From Paraescarpia echinospica (Eukaryota > Annelida > Polychaeta > Sabellida > Siboglinidae): a stretch of 64,000 nt of DNA. The translations under genes and the position numbers were made by a program. Shown here piece by piece: positions 1 to 13,143 of the stretch (the stretch's first letter is position 1; every line of letters begins with the position of its first letter). Location: positions 27,416,721-27,480,720 of the forward strand of contig CM034539.1 of the NCBI GenBank assembly GCA_020002185.1, given 5' to 3'. The notes under the pieces are model-generated. The model did not search any database and was not told the origin of the DNA. It was given only the letters and a program-made list of their open reading frames with translations.

Positions 1-540
1 CACAGACACACGCACATACAGATACGAACGCATGCAAGCGCGCCATGAAAGTGTTTGAAAACGACAAGAATGCTATATTGTGAAATTGAATCCACCAGGT
101 ACATTGGTATGTAATTTTAAGGACTTTTATGGCACATTATAGGCCACTATCCACTGTTTGTGTGAAGACAACTATTTTTATTTCAACATACGTGGTTAAG
201 AAACGATATATACACTTTAAATAATAATCTTCATATTCCTGGAAATTCGTCTGTAAACACGTATTTGGTAATTTTAGCAAACATATGTGTAGCAGTAAAT
301 ATTAGGGTGATGGTAAACTTTAGACTAACAATATGTATCAGCGTAACATTAATTATTATTAAGTACTTCCAAAGTTGTATGTGCGGTACTTAATTTATCG
401 TGTGTACAATATACTTTGGCTACATGCCAGGACACGTATGTTGTAAGTCTTCTATTGTCATGCATAGTTAAATTGAATTCGTTTTCTTCACGTTTTTTCG
501 TTTTTTTACATTCGGTTCTGCTCGGGTCTAGTCAAGTGTT
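1..540. other. no gene seen
   Basis: AT-rich DNA with no coherent reading frame, splice-bounded exon or recognisable repeat apart from a few CA/CG dinucleotides at the very start. Confidence 0.6.
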
Positions 541-795
541 GTCGGATGTTGTCGTTTGTTGACGGGTGTTGTTGGGTGTTTTCGGGTGTCGTCGGGTATT
601 GTCGGCGCTTGTCGGGTGTCATCGGCTTACCAGGATTCACGTCCCCTTCTCAGTACAACCTAACGACAACAGTTGCCGATAACGAGAGACAGCCAACAAC
701 CCGGAGGACCATCGGCACTTGTTCGGCGCCTGTAACAGAACATATGTTCAATAACATGTATTTTGTCGTACACGAAAACAACTCATAAATTGAAG
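541..795 (+). repeat. dispersed repeat, copy 1 (partner at 47180-47405)
   Basis: Starts with imperfect iterations of a GTCGGGTGTT-like decamer and runs into a segment sharing many blocks with 47180-47405, for example ATCGGCTTAC, AACGAGAGACAGCCAACA and TCGGCGCCTG, in the same order and orientation. The small open frame across it is not conserved between the copies, so I treat it as a non-coding interspersed repeat of unknown class. Confidence 0.7.
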
Positions 796-2825
796 AATTG
801 TCAAATAAAGATGACTTGCTCAGTCAAGGGAAGCTTAGCTTTATCTACCATTTATTAAACTCGCTTCCTTGTCTATAGTTAGCTGAATACATGATTCGAC
901 GCTAACCCTTGTTATATAGTTCAGAACCAATTCTGCTAGTAATATTTGTAATATAGGTATTTTATTTGTATAAAGAAACGCTAGTTGAATTAGATACGTC
1001 TATGTAAACCGCTGTCAATAAATAACAAAATAAATGCAATTTATTACCAATATATACGTACGTACGTATGTATGTATGTCAATGCTAACGATACTGTATT
1101 TCCTCTTGAGAACTGTATTTAAATAACACATACCAGACTTGACAAGTATATATAATCTGGCGCCAGGCGTGGTTGTAGGCTTTACTGTGGCTGAAACAAG
1201 ATTTAAAGCGATATGTTAGAAATGGCACTGGACAACACGAAATGCAACCCACGACGTTTACAACTTCTACGGTGGGATTTTCAGGTCAATGTTATGCCAG
1301 ACGCCAAGTTAGGAATCGATAATCATCAAATGTCTTCGAACTAACATGACCACTCGATCGATGTAGGCTGTTGATTTTCTTCAAGGATAGAAAACTGAAA
1401 TGATATTACAGTCCGTACCGTCACACGCCAATAAATGGCAATGCGATTGGCGGCAAACCTTCTCATGAAAAGAAGTGACAACCTGATTAAATAGTAGTAG
1501 CCACCTTCTGCCCCGAGAGGCAATGTTTGTCATAGGTGCATTCACGTGGGTTGATTTATGGCATGACGCCTCGGACGCTTGGTCTCCTGGTGTATATGCG
1601 TCAGTGTCAGTGCCAATTGCTGAACCGGCAGTAAGACAGGCTCGCCAGATGCCCCTGTAGTCTTTCAAATCTCTCTTTTCTCCCTCAGTCAACTTAACCT
1701 TAGTAGGCGTCTGTGTTTGAGGATGTTGTTCAATTGTGTAGAATTGCAACGTCATAGTGTCTCAAGATTTGTAATTTGATCCTGCAATCTTACGCCAATA
1801 ATGGCGCGCAGACAACAAAGATGAACGCTGTCAAGTTTTCATTCCTGTTTGCGTTGTAAGTTGTCCGTGTCTCTGCACCATACAATAATATGCTAATAAC
1901 ATATGCATGATACACTTTCAGATTTGTGAACAGTACTAGGCTCTTGTTTGACCAGAGTCTAAGATAGTAGGCCTATATTACATTGTTGAAAATTTGTATT
2001 GTAAACAGCTAGCGTACCGGGGATGTTGTATATATCCAACTGATCATAATTGTCAACTCACAATGCATTCATAACTGTAACGGTTAATTACGCATAGACC
2101 TCTATGTCAAATGTATAAAGCGTAACACAAGTCATCTGTTTCGGCTTATGCATCTTAGAATTAACACAAAACTAACTATTTGTAACTGCAATCAATATTA
2201 TCAACACGCAATATTTAAATTCCACAGACACCGGCATTCTGATAGACCGTCTGGGTCCGTGTAGGTACCGTCTTTTCCTTTTTCGTTTTGAAATTGGCGA
2301 ACAAAAAAGAAAAATGCAAACAGTGTTTGTTTATCGTTTTCATATTTGAAGTACGAAAAATGAATACAATCTGCTATTCGCGGTATTTATAATACATGTT
2401 TGAAAAACGAAATAACGATAAAACAAACCGTTTTTCGTTTTCACTGCATCAGAACTTAAAACGAACTACGACTGCAGTGCCACTCGTTTTTCGTTTCTGC
2501 ACTTAGGAAGCTTCGGCTGCCTTACCGCTTCGGCTACGCGGCAAAAGGTGGTGACTAGACGACAAAAGGTGGTATCTTTGCCGACGCGACAAGTACGGAC
2601 GAATATTGGTCGTTTCAGCGCTGTTGTTTATGAAAGGTTTCGATTATTAAATTAAGTATACTCAAATTTCCGTGGTAAACTACTCTATTAATTATTATGT
2701 TTAGCAGAAATACATCATATAAAACTAGTATTTCAGATTGTACTATTATGTGAAAGTGAATGAAAATCTAACTAATAGTAAAGCATATATATTTGAATGC
2801 AAAGATTAGTATTTTCGAAAACTTA
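796..2825. other. no supported gene
   Basis: Only a 124-codon minus-strand frame (1381-1755) stands out. It matches no family I recognise and has no visible splice context, so it is not called. The rest is AT-rich, with short TACG/TATG runs near 1050 and several TTTTCGTTT motifs at 2270-2500. Confidence 0.5.
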
Positions 2826-2829
2826 CTCG

Positions 2830-3100
2830 AATTAAACGTTGCATTCTGAGATCGCCCATATTTTAAATTAAATAAAACTGTTAAGTGAATCACCATTCTC
2901 CACACATCATAAATTATTTACACATGTTCACGTACCATGCAATTTTAAGATAAAACGGCATTAAGGATTAACACGTATATCCGCGTGCCATATTCCGCTG
3001 AATATACTTGGCCACCGGTAATTTGGGCAAAAACACAATTCATCAAATAACATATCAAATGTCAACTGGTACATGCGGCAGCAAATAGCTCATTCTACAA
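2830..3100 (+). repeat. dispersed MITE-like repeat, diverged copy
   Basis: Begins with GTTGCATTCTGAGATCG and shares ordered blocks (ATATTTTAA, TATTCCGCTG, ACTTGGC, AACATATCAAATG-like) with 48050-48397, in the same orientation. The right terminus seen in the other copy is not recognisable here. Confidence 0.6.
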
Positions 3101-3621
3101 CGCAACTTTAAATTCACAAAATCTGCCTTGTGCAATATGTAATCAGTACCTCCTTTCTAGTTTAAAGGGGAAATGAAATGCAGCTGTTTCATGTTACATA
3201 TTTAAATATATACTATATAAGTATACATTAATGGTAACAGAAACGTACTCATTTATAAGAGAAACTGAAAAAAACGATCGTGTTCGATGCCTAAATCGTC
3301 GCTATAGAGCACTGCGTATCGCCATCTTTATTCCAAGCGAGTGGTTTGATTTACTCCTATCTAATCAATGTTAAATTTCGTTTTTTTTCGGTTTATTTCA
3401 TTAGTAGACATTTCTGTGCGAAAACAAAGATACGGTGCCCTATAATACACGATTGGTGTTCTATAGGTGAACAAATAAGTTGTGTACGCGTTCAAAAAAA
3501 GGTGACATTAAATGGCAACGATTTATAACCAATGAAAACGTTGTTAACGTCGCACTTCCCGAAAGAAGATTTTAGCTGCCAGAAGGGGGCGGGGCTTTCT
3601 AAGCAAAGGTCAGAATATTAG

Positions 3622-4017
3622 ATGCGCGCGCATACCGGGGCTATTTTTATTTTGTTGTTGACAAAGACGTCGAAGGATTTTGGTAGAGACGAGTTATTAA
3701 AAGTGATTTTTAAAACTTCCGTATCACTTTGGGAGAAAATCGATACAACAGATGAAGACTCTAGTTCGACTTGTCACTCGGAAATTATGGTTGGTACGGT
3801 TGACACACACAAAGGGCCTGTGCCATACGGGTTTCACCCAGTGTGCGATCCACGGTCCGATAATGTCCGGCCCCGGGTCAGGTTCAGTTGTGGGAGTCGG
3901 ACAGTGACAGTTGGTCTATCGACGACGAAGACGTTACGCGACTTAATAATGTCGCAAGGTGTTTGTGTCCCAATGTCGACGCACGTCAAGTCGCTGTGCT
4001 GCAGTGTAGGGAAATAG
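3622..4017 (+). CDS. hypothetical ORF, 131 aa, unrecognised
   Basis: An open frame starting with ATG in an otherwise stop-rich region. The predicted product has a short hydrophobic stretch near its N-terminus and a few cysteines in the second half, but no motif I know. Upstream there is no clear promoter, and nothing around it suggests an exon chain. It could be a chance ORF or a repeat remnant; a real gene is only weakly supported. Confidence 0.2.
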   Translation: MRAHTGAIFILLLTKTSKDFGRDELLKVIFKTSVSLWEKIDTTDEDSSSTCHSEIMVGTVDTHKGPVPYGFHPVCDPRSDNVRPRVRFSCGSRTVTVGLSTTKTLRDLIMSQGVCVPMSTHVKSLCCSVGK

Positions 4018-5510
4018 CTGCCGTACAACAGACCTTGCATTACCGACTATGAGTGACGACTTCGAAACGGTTTGCACCAACAGGGCGGTGTTGGAACTTG
4101 GAAGTCGGTCTGTTGTCATTGTATGATTTGCGTGCAGACTCGACCAATAGCTAGCAGATAAGTACTACGTAGTTCAACAGGTATCGAATAATTATTCTAG
4201 CAATAACTATTTCAAACTTAAATAGAGCAATTATACTTGTTCCCACCTCAAATGTTCAGGTTCATTCTATCTTCGTAGAATACTATGTCTATGATTTTCA
4301 CAAAACCATTTTTGATCATTTTCTTAATAAACTTACTGTTATTCTTGACAGGACGTGTGCATCCTTTTTATACAGTTGTTTAATTCCCAATTTAAAAGTG
4401 TTCAAGCAACTTGCTTAATTTATATAAAAATGTAGACAAATTGCACACTACCATGCACTAATATATGCATAATCAGGACATTGTGCAATGTATTATTGAT
4501 ACAAAAATATTTAAGTGGAGTTTTTAATATAATTAAAATGTTATATATATTATGTGTGTGTTATCAAGACCACATCATGAAATGTAGTCTTACAATCATA
4601 ATTATAACAGCCCTTCACAAACAGATGAACCAATTCACTGAATTCATGATGCAATATTAATAAAACACAGTTTTGCCAGTATAACAATAATTAGAAGATA
4701 ACGGTTGTTTATTATTAACTAATGCAAATAAATTAACTTTGAGAACATATCAGTTGATTCGATTAGCCGCATATCGTCACTTCACATTGTGGTCAAGGGA
4801 GAGACTTGGAAAAGGCAACAGACTGCACTGTATCCAGAAGCGAATGGGGTTTATGAACATTTCAGCTATGGACATTGCACTATACAGGTGAGAGTACAGT
4901 GAAAATAAACCCTGGACCAGTAAGATTAGATTCACCAAAAGGTAGAATAAATTACTCGGTGCCTTCTTATCCCATTTTTGGCAACAACAATGTGATCTGT
5001 AGTGTCTTGCATGTCCCTGTTTATAATTCGATTTGTAATACTGAAGCCAACATGAAATATATCAACAGTTTATTCATATGGAGAAACAAAATCAAACAAT
5101 TCACAAATAAATAAGACTACATGGCAGATGTGCCAATGCATTAGTCATATTCACACACCAGTTTTCAATCAATGTTTCTCTGGGTTGATTCACTTCACAC
5201 TGTGACACATTTTAATCTAACTGTATTACAATTTGGGTCTGTGTCAGTCCTGTGCACATATAGTACATAAATAAGTAACACGTTTATTGATGATATGGGC
5301 CATCATTATGATCAAATATTGTGATACAAAATTAATACATACAAAATATTCCATTACAGTTCCAGTTTTACATATTTGTGGGTTTCAACTTTCAACACTA
5401 GAGGCATCTGTCAAGAAAATAAGTACTTATTATTCAAGATGCAGATTCAAAGCTTGTAGTACTAGTTTCAAAATCTATCAAGTGCCTCCAAATGGATTTA
5501 TCTAGATTTA
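4018..5510. other. no gene seen
   Basis: AT-rich sequence with no frame of note and no recognisable repeat. Confidence 0.5.
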
Positions 5511-5515
5511 TGGCA

Positions 5516-6494
5516 CTATATAAGTGTTCTTCTTATTATTAAGTACTTTCTGAGATGTTGTTTTGTGATAATGTCAAATGTAATACTAACAATGAAGTAT
5601 GAATATATAAAAAGAAAACGTATAGCTGAATCCTTTGCTTCTTTTCTTTCTCTTCCTCTTCTTTCTCTCTTCCTCCTCATTGCGCTTGCACCACCCTTCT
5701 CGATTCTCCTCGGTCTTTTGCTAGTTTTCTCCATTCCCCTTTCCGTCCCTCCAGGTCTCTCTTCACGCAATCCTCCCACCGCAGTTTCGTTCGCCGTAGT
5801 CTTCTTTTTCCTTCCACTCTCCGGACATCTGTTTTCTTTGACAACCGTTCTTCTCCCATTCGCTCCACATGTCCTGCCCAGTTGAACCGACTTCTCACCA
5901 ACTTCTTCTTGAAACTTTCTTTCACACCAACATCCTCCCTCAGCTCTTCCACTCTTCGCTTATCTATTATCTTACCCCCGCCATTCTCCAAACCCAGTTG
6001 TTTTCGCACACTTGTACCCTCTCCTGTTGTTTCTCTGTCATTGCTATAGTCTCTAGGCCATACAGGTAGGCTGATGTCACACACGTGCATAGTACTTTTC
6101 CCTTGAGTTTTCGCGATATATGCCTGTCTCCCATCACACCTACTTTCCTCCATGCTTTCGCCCCTGCTTGTATTCTCCTGCGAATGTCTGTCTCTGAGGA
6201 GCCATCACCACATACTGCTCCACCCAGATATACAAAATTGTCTCTTTGTTTCAGATTCTTCCCCTCCAGGTGCATTTCCACCCACAGCACCTCTGTCTTC
6301 TCCAGATTCACTTTCAGTCCATGTTTGCTGAAGATATCCTTCCACTCTATCAGTTGTTCCTGTAAATCCGCTTTCCCGTCCGCTACCACCGCTAGATCGT
6401 CTGCATATAGTCGTTTCTGGAGAATAGTTTTCGTACTGGTCTTTCTTCTTTGCAGTTCTGTCACTGCAATAAACAGCAGTGGGCTCAGGGTCAT
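5516..6494 (-). pseudogene. 5'-truncated LINE reverse transcriptase (RTE-like)
   Basis: The minus strand encodes the C-terminal part of a LINE reverse transcriptase. It has the catalytic YADD box (YADDLAV) near the start of the 175-aa frame, followed by the thumb with LKVNLEKTEV and YLGG. In a second frame comes the C-terminal region typical of RTE-class elements (RFNWAGHVERMGEERLSK, then LRWEDCVKRDLE). Endonuclease and palm N-terminus are absent, so the copy is 5'-truncated. The shift of frame between 5967 and 6153 shows decay. Confidence 0.85.
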
Positions 6495-6499
6495 ACTCT

Positions 6500-8200
6500 C
6501 AAACTTGTGTCAAGATCTTTTTATTAATTGACATATTCTTGTGCACACCGTTGCATAAAACCAACGATTGTATGATCGGCACATGTACTGTGTGTTTCAA
6601 CAAGTGTTGAACATTGAATTTACTCACAGATGCATGGAATAATCAACATAACAACGTGATTTTCTGAAAATGCGTTTATCGCGTACACCAAAGTTGTTTA
6701 CACACTCAATTATTCTGTGTAAACATGTTTGCATATTCCTATTGATATAATATACAGATTTTTATATTAATATACATGTATTTTGTCATGAGCATGGCGT
6801 GAAAGTAAAAACAACTTGCCCACGTTGTTAGGATGTTGAAGAAGAGGTGGCAATCACAGATTAGAACGCTGCAATGCAGTCGACCAACTGTCAGATGTTG
6901 TGAGGAAAGAGACAATTCAATATCTCATGGAGGAATTTAGCAATCGAGCAATCCAAACTTCAGGATGTGATTGACGTTGCATTGGAAGAGAACAAGCTGG
7001 TCATCATCAGGAGTGAAGATTGGCAACTATATAAAACCCCTTGCTGCAATTATACATTGGCTAGCCATCTATGATAACTCAAACTATGCCCGCTCGATGC
7101 ATAACAGTCTATCTGGCAGACACGAAACACTCCGAGAAGACAGCGCCAGGGGTTCATGTAGTATTAATTAATGGAAAAACGTTGTTGTAACGAAAACCAA
7201 AAGGCTCTTCAAACCAAGATTATGCTGGTCAAGCAACTAGTCCATTGCTAGCACTTGCAGGATGCAGAAAGGCATCGTCGGTATTACACAAAAGACAAAG
7301 CAGGAAGCAAACGAATACCTTCTTCCTTGTGTAGGTGTCGATGTGAGAAGATACAGCTATACATATTCCTGATCTGCCTGTAACCATATAGTTGTGTGTT
7401 GGATTGCGTGTGCATTACGAAGTTACAGGGTGGGGATGGGCTAAAACACCGCCAGACCCAAGAGTTGGATAATGGTAGCTTCGCCGGTTAGCTATTCATG
7501 AATGTGTTCCGTAGAATAGGTGACAAAACATATCTAGTCCGTGCATGTTCTCCACCGTTGCCAATTTCCCTGACAAGGAGTGGTTGGTTCTGGAAATTGT
7601 ATGAATCTATCACATTATCTCTACACACGTTACAATGATGATTGGACAACGTTCAGGAATAGACTGCTGTCGAGTTGACATTTCGTCTTATTATGGGGTA
7701 TGATGGGTAAAGCTCCATTGTACGTTAATTTAGTATCATTAAATAATCACAAGTGAATGCATATCTAATAGTGGACATATATAAATACTAAGTTAGCAAC
7801 ATAGTTTTGCTTTGTTCATTTCCGTAGACAATGGAGCACATCATACGTTTGTGACATCACAAGTATGCAAAACTCTGATAAATTAATGATTAATATGTGC
7901 ATTCTAGTAAGCACGACATGCTTTAAGGAGATATAAAACATATGATCGTACGTTAAGATATTCTAAGCAATCACTTAAATATTCTAACCTTAGTGAATAA
8001 TGTTATGTTTATCTGGTCTATAAATATTTCGCATCTATCAAGTACCAGGACTGTTCAAAGTTCTTTACACTTTACTCCCTGACACACCTGTTCAATCGAA
8101 CACCATCTCGACACGTTGGGAAGCATTCAGCCACGCTGCAATTAATGCGCGAAAAATATTCGTCCCTAAATATCCAACATATATATATATATACAGTAAT
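6500..8200. other. no gene seen
   Basis: No coherent coding or repeat signal. A short AT microsatellite lies near 8180. Confidence 0.5.
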
Positions 8201-8203
8201 CAT

Positions 8204-8400
8204 TCATACGCCTGAGTGAACTGCAGCAATGTAGAGTAAGCGAACTTGCCCAAGGTTCGACACTGCCGCACAGGATTCGAACCCGGGTTCTCTCAGTCGA
8301 GAGTCCGAAGCTATTACCGCTGCGCTACTGCGCTCTGCAAGGAAGGGGCGGTCCCAACTACTGAAGTGATAGGCATTGGAAACATGTGAATTTGGAATTG
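8204..8400 (-). repeat. tRNA-derived SINE
   Basis: The minus strand shows a tRNA-like head with an A-box-like AGTAGCGCAGCGGTAATAG and a B-box GGGTTCGAATCC, followed by an unrelated tail. The same head, diverged, is found at 40725-40800, 54385-54470 and 62500-62625. It is not a functional tRNA because the acceptor stem does not close and no tRNA 3' half follows. Confidence 0.75.
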
Positions 8401-8509
8401 GAAGCGCTGGAAATAAAATTATAATCGTTCTCATAAATTAATCCCCTGTTTGTTTTCTATGATGGATGTGATGGTGCCATGGCTATGATGTTACAATGTG
8501 TATCCTTAC

Positions 8510-8629
8510 GATAGCAAAGAGTATTGTCGTCTGATTGAGCCATGCCTTCGGAACACTTGCAGAGACCCTGACATGTTGTAGCACCATAGCATTCGTCATC
8601 CGAAGTGCAAGATATCCCGATAAGTTTCG
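8510..8629 (-). CDS. host modular gene, Cys-rich exon A (120 bp)
   Basis: This is an internal exon of a multi-exon minus-strand host gene. The acceptor is TTGCAG, and the donor GTAAGG follows immediately after the exon. The exon adds 40 codons and is flanked by phase-1 introns on both sides. The peptide contains SCTSDDECYGATTC and CKCSEGM, with six cysteines spaced as in EB/EGF-like extracellular modules. Six other exons of the same design lie between 12.1 and 63.5 kb on the same strand. The gene is probably a secreted or membrane-anchored modular protein. The family assignment is an inference from cysteine spacing only. Confidence 0.7.
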
Positions 8630-8639
8630 CTGCAATACA

Positions 8640-9535
8640 CAAATATTATTTTGTTTGCAGTGGAATTGTGTAAGCACGTTTAATTTATATCCAAGTTTAA
8701 CATTTTAAAATTACGGCCATGCCACCAACAAGCGATAGATATATCAGCCTACGACATGCGTGACTGCTATATGGCTGGTTACATATTCGTAGCATCAACA
8801 ATGTATGTGGAAGTGTGGTCTGATGAACTATTGTTCGCATTTTCAGCGATATGTTTTCAACAGTTTGTCACATTAATATTACTCTATTATATCAATAAGA
8901 ATGTCCTCTATGACTTACTTAACATTTGTGGCATATCAATATCAAAGCACATACACACTCGAACATTGCTTTATGGTTACCGACGGCATGCCCCCAATGC
9001 TTGACAAATAAACGGCCAACGCTTCTTTGACCGTGACGCTGCAGTGGCAAGTCGAATGCCCCTGTTTCTTCAACATGTGTACGAATATGACAGTTCATTG
9101 TTTGTTTCTTGTATTCCCTTCTATCCAGATTTACACTTCTAACAATTCTAATAATGTCATACAGTGCACTGTGCGGACGTAATATTTTAAGTAGTTATGG
9201 CTCCAACGCAAATTCGATGACGCATACTAATGTAATATTTCTCAGTTTGGTCATTGGCGAATTGAGAAGAATAGACATTGGTGACGTCGAGCATTTTTGT
9301 ATAAATCCATTAACATGCAAATTAGTCATTGCTATTAAAAAAATACTGTTTTCCTAAACATTCAAACAATCAAAATAAGGTGTCCAAACGAATGTTTTTA
9401 TGATCTCTGGTTATTATGTCAATGTACAAATCATAATATGTAAATTTGTCACTTGAATATGGTAATTAGTTCTGACCACTATATTTCACTCATTATCATC
9501 AGCGTCTTCATTACTAGTCAGGTAGCATAACAACT
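8640..9535. other. intron, nothing recognised
   Basis: Lies between two exons of the minus-strand modular gene. The two 82-codon plus-strand frames in it are hydrophobic AT-rich translations without motifs. Confidence 0.5.
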
Positions 9536-9539
9536 TGAT

Positions 9540-10380
9540 GGGGACAGACCGAATAATAGCACCAACATTTTTGCTGCTTCCTTGAATAATTAGATTTCAC
9601 TTTTTGATCGGAATCAGCGATTTGTTTTGGGTGGATCTATAAGTTATCACCCCTTTTTGAACATATATATGCCATTTTACTACATTTTTGTATGGTATAT
9701 GGTGTCAAATAAAGTATCAAATATTTGATTGCTTTCTTAGACAATAACATTTTACTCTTTGATCGGAGTCACCAAATTGTTTGAATGGGTCCATCATTGT
9801 TTACCCCCATTGGACCAATAAATGCCGTTTTACAAAATAAATTCCATGGAACTATATGGGACATATCGGATAAAAGCACCAATTTGTTTTGCTGCTTCCT
9901 TCAACAACACGATTTCAATGTTTGATCACAGTTAACAAATGTTTTGGGTGGGTCCATAATTTATCACCACCCCCCTCACTGAAACCATATAACTATGCCT
10001 TTACAATATTATATTATACTTTCCCATGGGATATGTGACAGACCAGACAAATGTACCACATGTTTGGCTGTTTCCTGAAAAACTGATATTTCATTTGTAT
10101 AATCGGAGTCAGCACATTTTTAGGTGAGTCCCCCCGCCAGCTAAATTTAAAGCACCACATTTATGCTACTTCCTTAAACAATAACTTTTAATTTCTTGAT
10201 CGCTGTCAGCACATTTTGAGTGATCCATAAATGTCCACCTGCATTGAAACGATAACTGCCGTTTTATTGAATTTCTTCATGAGATATGTGAAAACCGAAT
10301 AAAAGCACCATGTTTTTGCTACTTCCTTGAACAATACAATTTCCTGTTTGATTCGAAGATTTTTTGGGGGGCCAGAGTTT
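9540..10380 (+). repeat. diverged tandem repeat, about 160-bp unit, about 6 copies
   Basis: A composite block (accession to GCACCA, TTTTGCTGCTTCCTT, then TTTGATCGGAGTCA, GGGTGGGTCCAT, ATGCCGTTTTA) returns in order about every 160 bp; the GCTGCTTCC-like box occurs near 9573, 9733, 9891, 10067, 10164 and 10318. One unit is shortened to about 100 bp. Copies are well diverged, so this is an old array in an intron of the host gene. Confidence 0.75.
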
Positions 10381-10384
10381 GAGA

Positions 10385-12140
10385 AATCATACATTCCCGG
10401 AGTTGGGGAAAGCCAGCAACACGAGGAAGGCTTCTTTTTGGTAAACATTGTATGCACGATCGAAGCATTGGGCAACGATTAGTACAACAGTGATAAATCG
10501 GTGGTCGTTGACAATACATACTCCATTCAAGTCCCTATAAGGAAGAACTCACTCGCCCTCTACAATTATCCTTCACCACAGTCGAAGACTAAGCAGGCGG
10601 GAAATATGTAAATGCTGAATAAGTGTTTCAACTCTCCTCTCAGTTATATAATATCATCGTCTTGCACAAAGGAACTTTAACGTTAGTACATTTTTTAGAC
10701 GAGAAAATTATCCATACAACACCTCCTTTCTATCTCATTTCCACAACCAACCTCACCACGTTTGATGATATGGAGACACTGTTGTTGTTCCTCACATCAT
10801 GACGCATTTACTTAACTGCAACATTGTTGACATCGTCTCTGACATGTATCTCGCCAACGCAGCAACAAATAATCCACATGACGGAAACGTAGTAAAGGGA
10901 CTCGGAGAAAGGTAACCCAGGACAACAAGGAGCCAATGAACTGGAAGTACTTCCATCGCGATGTCACCAACAAACAGGAAATTTCTTCATTTATCTCCAC
11001 CATGGTTGTAAAGCTCCACTGTAAAGATTGAAAGGAAGTGCTTGCCACAACAGACACTTTGTCATTTTTATGTCCAGCTGCATACTTTTGGATAACCTTT
11101 GGGACAGTTGACAATACGTATTAATGGTAATGGCATCTGTCATGCTCTGAGGAAAGACAGGTTCACTTCCTTGCCAGTTTTCTCGGTTTAGCTGAAATGC
11201 ATTACGACGTTAGCATCCTTCAGCAACAGTTAGGAAATAGCATGGAAAACCTATGGTTCATACTGTGCTGTAATCAAAGCATTCTTCTCTATGGTACTGC
11301 ATATCCATACATCCATTTGGATCTGGATTCGCGACATTTAAACTCCTGGAACGCATCACCATTGTCATGTATGACAAGAGTAGCTTTATGCCAAAGGAAT
11401 AATACCATGAAGATTTCCACCAACCCAGGATGCTTTGTAGCAGCATTCAAAGCACACAGCATATCAAACTTTTGTCTGGTTGACCAGTCCATGTTGACTT
11501 GTCCACATTTGAGTTTGTGACCGTCAAAATAACCCAATCACCCATACCCATTTTCTCATCCCATGAGTGGTTGATCTAGCATGTTGTGGATCTAGCTTGA
11601 ATTCCTGCTATTAACAACAAATGCATGTCATGGCACAATTTTGAAAATTCATCTTTCGACGGTTACCTTACACTTTACAACTCCATGCCATACCTTATTT
11701 TGACGGGGATACAATACACATTGGTGTTTAACATGACCTTGTGTACGTAAACAACGTTTGTGGAATGGCACAGTTTGGAACATTCCTCATTTGACGGTGA
11801 CCTTGTTTCACCTTCACTCCACACCTACTGCACCACTTCATAGCTCCCCGTCATATCTCATATTTTCAGAGAGAACTGAATTGCGAACATGTATTACTTG
11901 ACAGTGACTCTGTTTGATTGTCGCCCCACAAAAACCCATTAAACGAATATTGTGAGGTTAAAATGGTCAGTGCTAATTTGCATATTCTGCGACAAATGTG
12001 CTTAGTATAATTTGTTCATTGACTTAATCATGATACTATGTTTTGGTTTATCCATGAAACCGTGAAAAATGTAACAATCTTCTCCTACTTTGAGGATGAC
12101 CCGTAAAGTCGGCTATTGTGTTGCTTGTTATTCTTCTGAC
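10385..12140. other. no supported gene
   Basis: Minus-strand frames around 10319-11537 hint at an old coding relic (for example a stretch with NMDWSTRQKFDML), but they are broken and I cannot assign them. Confidence 0.4.
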
Positions 12141-12144
12141 TTAC

Positions 12145-12309
12145 CTTTGATGCAATGCGTGTTTCTAAATTTATAGCCGATTTCACAACCGCAATACCCA
12201 TTCTCACAGGGGGCTACCTCCCAGCAAACGGCGCCATGGAAGTGGTTACAATCGGAGTGTTCATCACATCGGAAAAGGAAATGTCCAACGCCGATCGGCT
12301 CGCTCACGA
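12145..12309 (-). CDS. host modular gene, Cys-rich exon B (165 bp)
   Basis: The acceptor is TTTTCAG and the donor GTAAGT. The length is 55 codons with phase-1 introns on both sides. The peptide contains RCDEHSDCNHFHGAVCW and ENGYCGCEIGYKF, the C-x(5-6)-C ... C-x-C-x(2)-G arrangement seen in EB/EGF-like modules. The Polinton inserted only about 220 bp from this exon, in the intron that separates it from the next upstream exon at 52.7 kb. Confidence 0.75.
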
Positions 12310-12371
12310 CTGAAAACATACATGCGGCACATCATCGGTGATGGTGGATTTACGAGACGGTTTCTTGTATA

Positions 12372-12412
12372 ATATATATATGTATATATATATATATATA
12401 TATACATATAAT
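12372..12412. repeat. (AT)n microsatellite
   Basis: Run of TA dinucleotides in the intron just outside the Polinton. Confidence 0.9.
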
Positions 12413-12530
12413 TGCTATAATATTTTGTTTGACCAATATTGGTATACTCTTTGTGTAATTGTCATTGGTATGTGGATAAATCAAATACTGCAGCCCTTCT
12501 GATAGGCGGCCTTTATATTGATATTTGTCT

Positions 12531-12536
12531 AACAGG
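12531..12536. other. target-site duplication AACAGG, left
   Basis: Identical to 29237-29242. A 6-bp duplication is the length known for Polinton/Maverick integration. Confidence 0.95.
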
Positions 12537-12758
12537 AGTAGTTAATGTGTGCTCTCTGGTACGGGTCATGACCTAACATCAAAGGAAATCGGCGAAACAT
12601 CAAAGGGTTTTGCGAGTTTTTTATTACTAGTGAGCCGTTTTGCCGTATTCAGGAATGTTACTTATAAAAAACGTGATTGATTGCTGATTGATAGACCACA
12701 CACGATGACGTGTGCGCGCCCTCTAGCGAGAATAATAATTAGTACTAATTAGTATGTG
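12537..12758 (+). repeat. left terminal inverted repeat, 222 bp
   Basis: Reverse complement of 28977-29236 with 3-4 substitutions (for example CTCTCTGG against CTCTATGG, and GCGAGTTT against GCGCGTTT). The last shared bases are AATTAGTATGTG. Confidence 0.95.
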
Positions 12759-12948
12759 TATTAATTAGCGACTAATTAGTGCTAATTAGTAAAACTGCTA
12801 GTGCTACCCTCTAGTGAAAACACTAGTAATAATTACTGTAATAATTAATTAGTACTAATTAGTATAATAAATAATTAGCGAATAATTAATGCTAATTAGT
12901 AAAACTGCTAGTACTACCCTCTAGTGAAAACACTAGTACTAATTAGAA
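12741..12948. repeat. subterminal tandem repeat, 110-bp unit, 2 copies
   Basis: AT-rich units made of iterated TAATTAGTACTAATTAG and ending in ACCCTCTAGTGAAAACACTAG, with starts at 12741 and 12851. The first unit begins inside the left terminal repeat. The palindromic ACTAATTAGT boxes could be protein-binding sites; that is inference. Confidence 0.8.
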
Positions 12949-13143
12949 TGAGCTGACTTTGCTAAATAGTTGACAAATTAGTGCTGATATTCGAGGCAGA
13001 AAAGTCCAGAGTGAAGTCGCCTGTTGCACTTAGCTTGCCTCAATCTGCTGCTTGCGTCGCTGAAAGTGCAGAGGTTATCGGAATGGCCTAGTCGTCACGA
13101 ATCACGGCCAAATGGGGTATCGTATTACGGTAGTGTTTGGGTA

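Noticed and set aside
1381..1755. 124-codon minus-strand ORF
   Set aside because: No recognisable domain, splice context or promoter; length is possible by chance.
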